This document shows positions 52,997 through 60,247 of a stretch of 64,000 nucleotides of DNA, in pieces. Position 1 is the first letter of the stretch; every line of letters begins with the position of its first letter. The notes beneath the pieces were generated by a model. That model was not told the origin of the DNA, made no database searches, and saw nothing but the letters and a program-made list of their open reading frames with translations. Source of the DNA: Rhodospirillales bacterium (GTDB taxonomy: Bacteria; Pseudomonadota; Alphaproteobacteria; Rhodospirillales; Casp-alpha2); assembly GCA_017644185.1 (NCBI GenBank), contig JAEPMA010000003.1, positions 1 to 64,000 of the forward strand, in the 5' to 3' direction. The position numbers and the translations under genes were made by a program.

Positions 52997-53628
52997 TTCA
53001 ATCCTCCTGCGAGCGCATTCACCGCAGCCGAGGCGATGGCGCTGCCGCCGACGCGGCCCTTCAGGGTGATGAACTCTAGTCCGAGATCGCTTTCAACCAA
53101 CGCATCTTTCGATTCCGCCGCGCCTACGAATCCCACCGGGAAGCCGAGCACCACCGCCGGTTTCGGCGCCCCGGCCTCGATCAACTCCAGCAATCTAAAC
53201 AACGCCGTCGGCGCATTGCCGATGGCGACGACAGCACCATCAAGACGGGGCACCCAACGCTCAACGGCGGCTGCCGAGCGCGTCGTCTGCTCGCGTTTCG
53301 CGTCGTCCGCAACGCCATCATCGTCGAGGGTGCAGATAATCCGGTTGTTTGAAAGATGACGACGGATGATCCCGGCCGCAACCATGTTGGCGTCGACGAA
53401 GATCGGCGCACCGTTTTTCAATGCGTTCCGCCCCGCCGCAACCGCATTCGCTGTATAGGCGATATTGTTTGCGATCGCCGGCATCCCACACGCATGTATT
53501 AACCGGACGACAGTCTCAGCGACGTCTTCGGGAAACCGGTCGAGCTGGGCTTCTTCACGCACCGTTTGAAACGATTGCGCGTAGATCGCTGCAGGATCTT
53601 TTAAATACTCGACCATATTTTCAGCCAT
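52993..53628 (-). CDS. cobH: precorrin-8X methylmutase
   Basis: A 211-residue CobH/CbiC. The active-site His is in RLIHACGMPAIANNI (about residue 49); DANMVAAGI, TRSAAAVERW and IGNAPTALFRLLELIE are conserved. It moves the methyl group from C11 to C12 to give (hydrogeno/cobyrinic) acid. 5 bp after cbiX. Confidence 0.95.
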   Translation of the reverse strand: MAENMVEYLKDPAAIYAQSFQTVREEAQLDRFPEDVAETVVRLIHACGMPAIANNIAYTANAVAAGRNALKNGAPIFVDANMVAAGIIRRHLSNNRIICTLDDDGVADDAKREQTTRSAAAVERWVPRLDGAVVAIGNAPTALFRLLELIEAGAPKPAVVLGFPVGFVGAAESKDALVESDLGLEFITLKGRVGGSAIASAAVNALAGGLK

Positions 53629-53633
53629 AAGGC

Positions 53634-54677
53634 TCAGGACTTGGCGTCGGAACCGTCGCCATGATCGTGCGAATGCGCGTGATCATGGCCGTGATGGTGA
53701 CCATGGTGATGATCGTGATCATGATGGTGGTGATGGTCGTGCTTGTGACCATGACCGCGCCCGAGAAATACACCCCGGTCCTCGGCATTTTCTTCTACGC
53801 CCGCACCGACGACGTGATGGTGATGGCCGACCTGCGCCATACCCTGCTCGTCCTCGAAGCCCAGCACCTGTTCGCGGTACTTGCAGAGTTGGCAGTTCAT
53901 CGCATTGGATTCACCACCATCCAGGGCCTGGTGGAACCGTTCGACGAACGTATTGATGACGTGGTCCTGGTCGTTCAAATAGCCCGCCTTGATGAATTCC
54001 ACGTCCGGATATTTTTCGGCGGCCTCGTCGACCCACTTGAAGATACGCCGGACCAGAATCCCGGTGAACAGGAAGTACGGGAACACCACGATCCGCTTGT
54101 AACCGAGTTTCACCGCACGCTCGAGACCGGCATCGACCAGCGGAAACGCCACACCGGAGAAGCAGACTTCGGCCCAGCCGACGCCGATCCCTTCCCACAG
54201 CATGCGCGCCACCTTCGAAATATTGGAGTTCGCATCCGGGTCGTTGGTGCCGCGCCCGACCACCATCAAAAGCGTATCGCTGATCTCGACATCGTCCGAT
54301 GCCGCGTCGATCGCTTCGCGCACCCGCGCTTCCGCCGCCTTCAGCATCTTCGGATCGATGGCAAGATCACGGCCGAAGATCAATTCGATATCGGGGTTCT
54401 CGGCGGCGAAGGTGTTGATTTCGGAGGGGAGGTCGTTCTTCACGTGACCGGCGGCAAACAGCATACCCGGCAGGCAGACGATCTTCTTGGCCCCGCGCGC
54501 TTTCAGCTTTTCCAAACCGGTACGGATGACCGGTTCGGCGAATTCCAGGAATCCGCTTTCGATATCCAGTTCGGGGAGCTTTTCCTTGAGCCTGACCGAG
54601 AGTTGATTGAACTCGTCAACGGCGGCCTTGTCGCGGCTGCCGTGACCGCAAATCATGACGGCTGCTTGATTTGTCAT
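53634..54677 (-). CDS. cbiX: long-form sirohydrochlorin cobaltochelatase CbiX with His-rich tail
   Basis: A 347-residue CbiX. Two ferrochelatase-like halves: VMICGHGSRDKAAVDEFNQL with catalytic His at the start, then VVGRGTNDPDANSNISK in the second half; FPYFLFTGILVRRI precedes the tail. MNCQLC gives an MxCxxC Fe-S type motif as in Bacillus CbiXL. The last 60 residues are extremely His-rich (HDHHHHHDHDHHHGHHH). It inserts cobalt early, into sirohydrochlorin. First gene of the cbiX-cobH-L-I-cbiG/J-cobM run. Confidence 0.93.
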   Translation of the reverse strand: MTNQAAVMICGHGSRDKAAVDEFNQLSVRLKEKLPELDIESGFLEFAEPVIRTGLEKLKARGAKKIVCLPGMLFAAGHVKNDLPSEINTFAAENPDIELIFGRDLAIDPKMLKAAEARVREAIDAASDDVEISDTLLMVVGRGTNDPDANSNISKVARMLWEGIGVGWAEVCFSGVAFPLVDAGLERAVKLGYKRIVVFPYFLFTGILVRRIFKWVDEAAEKYPDVEFIKAGYLNDQDHVINTFVERFHQALDGGESNAMNCQLCKYREQVLGFEDEQGMAQVGHHHHVVGAGVEENAEDRGVFLGRGHGHKHDHHHHHDHDHHHGHHHGHDHAHSHDHGDGSDAKS

Positions 54678-54812
54678 TGCCTGGTCCTTGCCTTCGTGCG
54701 TTTAAGGGCTGGTCATTGCCTCCGGCCCCAATCAAGCGCGGACTATGACAGAATTGCCCGCCCCCTGAAAGTCACGGAGCGACAAAAACTGGTCAGGTAT
54801 GATCGAGTTGAA

Positions 54813-55961
54813 TCAGGCCGCGCTCTCGGTCCGGCTGGGCGGCAACGAGGCGGCGCGATCCTCGTATTCCTTGGCCTCATCACCCCGGCCGAGTGAGCGC
54901 AGTACGGACGCATAATTCTTGAGACCCGTCACCAAGGACGGATGACCGGGATCGAACGTCCGTTCCTTGATCGAAAGCGCGCGTTTGAGAAGCGGTTCCG
55001 CCGCCTGCAGGTTGCCCTGCTTTTTATAAAGAAGCGCCAGATTGTTGAGATCGGTGGCGACGCTCGGATGATCGTACCCGAGCACCCGCTCGTCGATCAT
55101 CAGCGCGCGGCGGTAAAGCGGCTCCGCCTGCTCGTAACGCGCTTTCGAATAGTGGATCAGCGCCAGATTGTTGAGCGAGGTGGCGACATCCGGATGATCG
55201 TTTCCAAGCGTCTTTTCAAGAAGCCTGAGCCCGCGCGTGAATGCCTTCACCGCGTTGTCGTGGTCGCCGCTCTGATAACACGCGGTGCCCAGTTTGTTGA
55301 GCACCTCGGCCCGGCGCTCGTCAGCGGTCGGCGGCAGGTCGTCAACGGCTTGCTCATACAACTCGCGCGCATTTTCCGGCGCGATCAGCACCATGTAGAG
55401 ATCGGCGGCGATGATCTTGGCGGTCGCCCCCGCCTGCTGCATCTTCGCTGCGCGCTCCTTGAGGCGGCGTCCCTCTTCGCCCTCGCGTACACCCAGTTTT
55501 TCGGTCAGCGTGATCGCTGTCTCGAACTCCCCCGCTTCCAATGCCGCCAGAGCCTGTCGCTGTGAATCGGTCAATCCTTCGCCGACCGGCAATAAGTCGC
55601 GGAGTTTCCTGTGAATGACGTTGTACTCGCTCGCGAACTCGCGAAGACGGGTATCCTGTTCCTTGGCGCCGACACCCTTGGCGCGCAACATTTCCTGCAA
55701 CGCCTTGAAGGCCGGGTTCTCGCGGCTGATCGGGGTGTCGATGCGCTCTTCCAGACCCGGCTCCTGACGCGGTTCGCCACCATTGCGCCCACGCGCCACC
55801 CACATGCCGACGAACGCGCCGACGACGGCGGCAATTCCGGCAGCAAGGGCGATGCCTGCCCACTGCGGCAATTCGGCGAATGAGAGTTCCACGTATACGT
55901 CCTTCGGGTTTCCCGGCTCAGGACCCAGAGAATCGGCTAAAAACGCTTCATTATCAACCAT
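54813..55961 (-). CDS. membrane-anchored TPR protein (kinesin-light-chain type)
   Basis: A 382-residue protein. One membrane helix at about residues 33-55 is followed by a charged region with coiled-coil character (65-200) and about four 42-residue TPRs (220-375) with NNLALIHYSKARYEQAEPLY, NNLALLYKKQGNLQAAEPLL, of the kinesin-light-chain class. Such proteins act as scaffolds. Alone on its unit between cbiX and cbiB; no clear link to cobalamin. Confidence 0.78.
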   Translation of the reverse strand: MVDNEAFLADSLGPEPGNPKDVYVELSFAELPQWAGIALAAGIAAVVGAFVGMWVARGRNGGEPRQEPGLEERIDTPISRENPAFKALQEMLRAKGVGAKEQDTRLREFASEYNVIHRKLRDLLPVGEGLTDSQRQALAALEAGEFETAITLTEKLGVREGEEGRRLKERAAKMQQAGATAKIIAADLYMVLIAPENARELYEQAVDDLPPTADERRAEVLNKLGTACYQSGDHDNAVKAFTRGLRLLEKTLGNDHPDVATSLNNLALIHYSKARYEQAEPLYRRALMIDERVLGYDHPSVATDLNNLALLYKKQGNLQAAEPLLKRALSIKERTFDPGHPSLVTGLKNYASVLRSLGRGDEAKEYEDRAASLPPSRTESAA

Positions 55962-56021
55962 ATCCCAATATTTGGCAGCGGTTCCGTTGACGTTCGATTG
56001 TGGGTGTCGTCAACTTCGGCC

Positions 56022-57020
56022 ATGGTCACGTTAGGTTTCGCCGGTGCGTCCGCACCCTTCGATCCTTTGATATTGCTCATCCTCGCGATGGGCATAGAAG
56101 CGTATCTGGGTGAAGCCAGGTTCATATTCTCCCGCATCAAGCACCCGATCGCGATCCTCGGCGCGATGATCGGCTTCTTCGACGACAAACTGAACCGGCC
56201 CAAACGCTCACAAGTCGACCGCGCGATTAGGGGCGCGTTCGTCGTGATCTTCATGGTGTCGTTCTCCGCCGCCATCGGGATCGGGGTCATGTGGCTGACG
56301 TTCCACTTCACGTGGGGTTGGGTGCTGGAATGCGCGCTGCTGGTGACGCTACTTGCGGGGCGCGGCCTCTATGACGCGGTTTCGCGCGTCGCCAAGGGTC
56401 TCGAACTGGAAGGTCTTGAGGGTGGGCGCGAAGCGGTAAAGCACATCGTCGGCCGTGATCCGAAAAGCCTGGATGCGCCTGGGATCGCGCGGGCCGCCGT
56501 CGAAAGCCTCGCGGAGAATTTCTCGGACGCGGTGGCGGCACCGGTGTTTTGGTATGTGTTGCTCGGGTTCCCGGGAATCCTCGTCTATAAAACCGTCAAT
56601 ACCATGGACAGCATGATCGGCCACAAGACGCCGCTTCACCAGGCGTTCGGGTTCACCGCCGCAAGGCTGGACGACGCGTTGAACGCGATCCCGGCAAGAC
56701 TGTCGGCGTTGATTTTCGCCGCCGCGGCATTATTCGTCCCCACCGCGAACCCGTCACTCGCGATCAAGACCGCCATGAGAGATGCGAAGAAACACCGCTC
56801 GTTCAATGCGGGCTGGCCGGAAGCGGCGATGGCGGGCGCGCTCGGGATCGCCCTCGCAGGACCTCGCACGTATGGGGGAGAGCGGGTCGACGATCACTGG
56901 ATGGGCGACGGCCGCGCCAGGTTGACGCACAAGGATATCCAGCGCGCGCTTTATCTATATGGGGTTGCATGCCTGATCACGGGGGGCATCGTCGGGGCGA
57001 TTGCGGCGCTGCGGCTGTAA
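56022..57020 (+). CDS. cbiB: adenosylcobinamide-phosphate synthase
   Basis: A 332-residue polytopic CbiB/CobD that joins aminopropanol (phosphate) to adenosylcobyric acid. Signatures: HPIAILGAMIGFFDDKLNR near residue 36, RDPKSLDAPGIARAAVESLAENFSDAVAAP split over about 145-175, and FGFTAARLDDALNAIPARLSAL. ATG at 56022 is preferred; TTG at 55998 and GTG at 56004 are in frame. It is on the plus strand, divergent from the TPR gene. Confidence 0.93.
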   Translation: MVTLGFAGASAPFDPLILLILAMGIEAYLGEARFIFSRIKHPIAILGAMIGFFDDKLNRPKRSQVDRAIRGAFVVIFMVSFSAAIGIGVMWLTFHFTWGWVLECALLVTLLAGRGLYDAVSRVAKGLELEGLEGGREAVKHIVGRDPKSLDAPGIARAAVESLAENFSDAVAAPVFWYVLLGFPGILVYKTVNTMDSMIGHKTPLHQAFGFTAARLDDALNAIPARLSALIFAAAALFVPTANPSLAIKTAMRDAKKHRSFNAGWPEAAMAGALGIALAGPRTYGGERVDDHWMGDGRARLTHKDIQRALYLYGVACLITGGIVGAIAALRL

Positions 57021-57030
57021 CCAACCAACT

Positions 57031-57100
57031 TGTCATTCCCGCGCACGCGGGAACCTAGACCATCGGGAAATCTGGGTCCCCGCTTTCGCGGGGATGACGA
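57031..57100. repeat. REP-like double hairpin
   Basis: Two GC-rich hairpins, TTCCCGCG-CA-CGCGGGAA (57036-57053) and TCCCCGC-TTTC-GCGGGGA (57077-57094), lie within outer ends GTCAT and ATGAC that are themselves inverted. This is the form of common intergenic REP/BIME repeats. It starts 10 bp after the cbiB stop and could also end cbiB transcription. No second copy was noticed in the window. Confidence 0.7.
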
Positions 57101-57142
57101 ATAAAGTCATTCGGATTGATTGCAAGAATAGCTGTGGCAAGA

Positions 57143-57252
57143 TGGGGCGGACGGGGGGATTTGAACCCCCAACCTCCTCAACGCGTGGCCGCCCTGTATC
57201 AGCAATTTGGCTCGCCTAGATTCGAGGTGCTCTATCATTGAGCTACGTCCGC
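57143..57252 (-). tRNA. tRNA-like gene with over-long anticodon region, encoded CCA
   Basis: On the minus strand: acceptor arm GCGGACG (57252-57246) pairs with CGTCCGC (57153-57147); D arm GCTC-7 nt-GAGC (57243-57229); T arm GGGGG-TTCAAAT-CCCCC (57170-57154); discriminator C; CCA at 57145-57143. The space between D and T arms is 35 nt too long. Fold A: anticodon stem CCTCG/TGAGG (57227-57223 with 57180-57176) plus a normal 5-nt variable loop, leaving a 42-nt loop. Fold B: stem CTCG/CGAG with loop AATCTAGG (U33 then CUA) and a 40-nt variable region. It may be a pseudogene, an unusual tRNA or a tRNA with an insertion. No amino acid is assigned. Confidence 0.5.
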
Positions 57253-57302
57253 GTATGGAATCGAATTATCGTGATTCTACGCGGGGCGGGCGAAATTGCT
57301 TA

Positions 57303-57321
57303 TGTGGATAAGTGTGGATAA
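57303..57321 (-). promoter_or_regulatory. two tandem perfect DnaA boxes
   Basis: TTATCCACA occurs twice on the minus strand (57321-57313 and 57311-57303), with one base between and 10 bp centre to centre. An A/T-rich stretch follows to 57350. The pair lies about 50 bp upstream of the tRNA-like gene. Single copies also stand at 7702-7710 and 14957-14965. Confidence 0.5.
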
Positions 57322-57393
57322 CGTGGAAAACGGCAAAATAACTCTCTATATCTGCGGATATGCTCCGTTGACAGCGCAAAATGTTGTGTTTTA
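57322..57393. other. intergenic remainder, nothing firm
   Basis: Seventy-two bases between the DnaA boxes and the cobQ stop. A small ATATC-4 nt-GATAT hairpin (57348-57361), followed on the minus strand by a T-rich tract, might be a weak cobQ terminator. No reading frame or RNA is recognised. Confidence 0.3.
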
Positions 57394-58878
57394 TCAGCGG
57401 GCCAGCGCCAACACCCCGTCCAGATCCATATGCTTTTCCAGATGCGCCGCAAGACCGTCGAGGGCCGTGTCGACGCGCGCGGCATAATCGATCTCGGACG
57501 CGCGGCCATCCCGCAATCTCTCGAGAAACGCATGACGGAATTCGTCGGAAGCAAAGATTCCATGGAGATACCCCGCCATCACGCGGCCGTCCGTTGAAAT
57601 CGCGCCGTCAGTCCGACCGCCTTCGAGCGTCAGCCAGGGGCGGTTCGCATCAGGTCCCATGGTGCGGCCCATGTGCATTTCGTAGCCCCGCACGTCCGAT
57701 CCCGTCAGCATCTCTTTCCCCGACACCTCGACCAGCGACTTATCGCCGCCGATGACGGTATCGACGTCCAATAACCCGAGGCCGTCGAGTGTTTCCGGCG
57801 CGCCCTCGATCCCGTCAGGGTCGGATAACGTGCGGCCCAGTATCTGGTAGCCGCCGCACAAGCCGACGACCAAACCACCGCGCCGATGATGCGCCGCGAT
57901 GTCGATATCCCAGCCGGTTTCCCTGAGCGCCCTGAGATCGCTGAGCGTCGCCTTGGAACCCGCCAAAAGAACCACGTCCGCATCGCCCGGCAAGGCGTTG
58001 CCCATCTCCACGATCTCGACGCGCACGTCCGGTTCGGCGGCGAGGGGGTCGAGATCGTCGAAGTTAGCGATTCGTGGCAGGCGCGGTACGGCGATGACGA
58101 TTTCAGCCTTGCCCGAATCGGGTTCACGGTTATCGAGCGCCATCGCATCTTCTTTGGGTAGAATGCGGGCATCGGCGAAATAGGGAACGAGACCGAATGT
58201 TTTGAGACCGGTCTTTTCACAAATGATCTTCATCCCGTCGTCGAACAACGACGCATCGCCCCGGAACTTGTTGATGACGAAGCCGGCCAGATGTTTCTTG
58301 TCGGCATCCGAAATCACTTCATGCGTACCGACGATCTGTGCGATCACCCCACCCCGGTCGATATCACCGACCAGGATCACCGGCACGTGGGCCGCTTCGG
58401 CAAAACCCATGTTGGCGATGTCAGCGGGCCGCAGGTTCACCTCCGCCGGACTGCCCGCCCCTTCTACCAACACAAGATCGGCGTCAGCGCCGACGATGGC
58501 AAAACTTTCCAGCACCCGGTCGAGAAGCCCCGCTTTCATGGCGTAGTAATCACGCGCCCGGGCGTTCCCTGTAACGTGACCCTGCACCACCACCTGCGCG
58601 CCGACATCGGACTGGGGTTTCAGCAAGACCGGGTTCATGTGTACGGTCAAAGGCTGGCGTGCCGCCAAAGCCTGCAATGCCTGAGCGCGGCCGATTTCAC
58701 CCCCGTCAGACGTGACCGCCGCGTTATTCGACATGTTCTGGGGTTTGAAGGGGCGAACCGTCATACCGCGGTTCGCGTAAGCGCGGCACAGCCCCGCCAC
58801 CAGCAACGATTTGCCGACGTCGGAGCCGGTGCCCTGAAGCATCAGGGCCGGCGTGCGAACATCCTTTTTTGTGCTCAA
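57394..58878 (-). CDS. cobQ: cobyric acid synthase
   Basis: A 494-residue amidotransferase that adds four amides to adenosylcobyrinic a,c-diamide. N-terminal synthetase domain: [19 protein letters not shown] (about 14-32) and [21 protein letters not shown]-terminal glutaminase domain with [12 protein letters not shown] (catalytic Cys) and a late GYLHGIF. Overlaps the SYLF lipoprotein gene by 4 bp and ends the cobN-cobO-SYLF-cobQ run. Confidence 0.95.
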   Translation of the reverse strand: MSTKKDVRTPALMLQGTGSDVGKSLLVAGLCRAYANRGMTVRPFKPQNMSNNAAVTSDGGEIGRAQALQALAARQPLTVHMNPVLLKPQSDVGAQVVVQGHVTGNARARDYYAMKAGLLDRVLESFAIVGADADLVLVEGAGSPAEVNLRPADIANMGFAEAAHVPVILVGDIDRGGVIAQIVGTHEVISDADKKHLAGFVINKFRGDASLFDDGMKIICEKTGLKTFGLVPYFADARILPKEDAMALDNREPDSGKAEIVIAVPRLPRIANFDDLDPLAAEPDVRVEIVEMGNALPGDADVVLLAGSKATLSDLRALRETGWDIDIAAHHRRGGLVVGLCGGYQILGRTLSDPDGIEGAPETLDGLGLLDVDTVIGGDKSLVEVSGKEMLTGSDVRGYEMHMGRTMGPDANRPWLTLEGGRTDGAISTDGRVMAGYLHGIFASDEFRHAFLERLRDGRASEIDYAARVDTALDGLAAHLEKHMDLDGVLALAR

Positions 58879-59579
58879 TACTTGGCGAGGACGGCCGCCA
58901 ACCTGTCGGCGCGGGCCATCCTGTTGGCAGGGTCGGTAACGATATCTCTGGGCGTCTTACCGGTGCCGTAGACCGCTTCGTTGATGTCCTGTCGGCGCGC
59001 CATCACCGCACCCTCGACGCTGGCTCCGGCGAATGCGCCAACCTTCGAATTCGCGAACGCCAACACGTCAGCGCCGAGATTGGTGGTGGTCGACGCTTCG
59101 GCACCCAGACCGTAAAAGCCCGCCGTCACGCCCGCGTCCGCACCGATCTTGGCTTGATCCTTCAAGATCGCTTCGAGAGCCCCCTTGTTGCGGATCACCA
59201 GGATCACTTCCGTGCTTTGGGCCCCGAACTGAATGCCGAAACTACCGGCACCCAACGTGTAGAATGCGGGCGCGCTCCACCCGCCATTAGGCGTGCGCGC
59301 CATCAATAGGCCGTTGCCCCCCTCACCCCCGACGAAAAACCCGGCCTTGAGGATGCTTGGGAAGATCGCGATGGCGACGGAATCCGGCAGGTATTTGGAG
59401 AACCGCTGCAGCCCCTTGAGGGTCTGAAACCGCTCGACCGTGGCGACGGCGCTGTCGACCATGTGTTCGGCCTTGAGCACGGGCGATTCTTCGTACTCGG
59501 TGCATCCGGCGATACCACCGATCGCCACCAAGGCGGCAGCGGTGGACAGGAAACGACGGCGCGAAAGTCGGGCAAGCAT
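58875..59579 (-). CDS. SYLF-domain lipoprotein, Tat-type signal
   Basis: A 234-residue protein. [13 protein letters not shown] is a twin-arginine signal and GGIAGC a lipobox, so it is probably a Tat-exported lipoprotein. The SYLF (Ysc84-like) domain covers about residues 60-225: [20 protein letters not shown] and [18 protein letters not shown] are typical. ATG at 59579 is chosen because GAGGAG lies 7 nt upstream; ATG at 59585 would leave only 1 nt. It sits between cobO (11 bp) and cobQ (4-bp overlap). SYLF proteins bind lipids; the role here is unknown. Confidence 0.82.
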   Translation of the reverse strand: MLARLSRRRFLSTAAALVAIGGIAGCTEYEESPVLKAEHMVDSAVATVERFQTLKGLQRFSKYLPDSVAIAIFPSILKAGFFVGGEGGNGLLMARTPNGGWSAPAFYTLGAGSFGIQFGAQSTEVILVIRNKGALEAILKDQAKIGADAGVTAGFYGLGAEASTTTNLGADVLAFANSKVGAFAGASVEGAVMARRQDINEAVYGTGKTPRDIVTDPANRMARADRLAAVLAKY

Positions 59580-59590
59580 GCGCATTCTCC

Positions 59591-60217
59591 TCAAAATTCG
59601 ATACCGACCTGCGCTTTGACACCAGAACGGAACGGGTGTTTGACCTGTGTCATATCCGTCACCAGATCGGCGATCTCGATCAGTTCGTCCTTGGCGTTCC
59701 GGCCCGTTACCGCGACATGCAGCATCTCGGGCTTGTTCTGCAGCGTTTCGATCACTTCGTCGAGCGGCAGGTTTTCGTAGCGCAGCACGATATTCAGTTC
59801 ATCCAGGATGACCATTTTGTACGATGGATCGTTAATCATTTCTTTCGCCGCTTCCCAAGCCTGTCTGGCGGCGGCGATATCGCGCTCGCGATCCTGTGTC
59901 TCCCACGAGAAACCCTCTCCCATCGCCTTCATCACACAAAGATCGGGGAAGTGCTCGAGCACCTTTCGTTCACCGGTTTCCCATTTTCCCTTCACGAACT
60001 GCACGAGACCGACCTTCATGCCGTTCCCGATGGCGCGGACCGCGAGGCCCATGGCGGCGGTGGACTTACCCTTGCCCTTGCCTGTGTGGACGATGATCAA
60101 CCCCTTCTCGATCGTCTTGGTGGCGAGGATCTTGTCGCGCGCCGCTTTCTTTTTCGCCATCTTTTCGGCGTGGCGCGCGTTCAGTTCGTCTTCGGTCATA
60201 TTGTCTTTATCCGTCAT
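59591..60217 (-). CDS. cobO: cob(I)yrinic acid a,c-diamide adenosyltransferase
   Basis: A 208-residue CobO/BtuR-type enzyme. Lys-rich N-terminus, then P-loop HTGKGKGKSTAAMGLAVRAI (about 47-66), QFVKGKWETGER, FSWETQDRERD and LDELNIVLRY. It transfers the adenosyl group to Co(I). ATG at 60217 is used; a GTG 21 bp earlier is possible. 30 bp after cobN. Confidence 0.95.
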   Translation of the reverse strand: MTDKDNMTEDELNARHAEKMAKKKAARDKILATKTIEKGLIIVHTGKGKGKSTAAMGLAVRAIGNGMKVGLVQFVKGKWETGERKVLEHFPDLCVMKAMGEGFSWETQDRERDIAAARQAWEAAKEMINDPSYKMVILDELNIVLRYENLPLDEVIETLQNKPEMLHVAVTGRNAKDELIEIADLVTDMTQVKHPFRSGVKAQVGIEF

Positions 60218-60247
60218 CGTTCTTTTCCTCCCCGGCACCCTATCATA

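Noticed and set aside
54678-54812. Cobalamin riboswitch before cbiX or other cob genes
   Set aside because: No B12-box-like sequence was recognised, and all gaps before cob genes in the window are shorter than a full riboswitch would need. The leader of cobN is outside the window.
57303-57350. Chromosome origin at the DnaA box pair
   Set aside because: Only two boxes and a short A/T tract; no cluster of boxes, and no neighbouring genes typical of an alphaproteobacterial origin.
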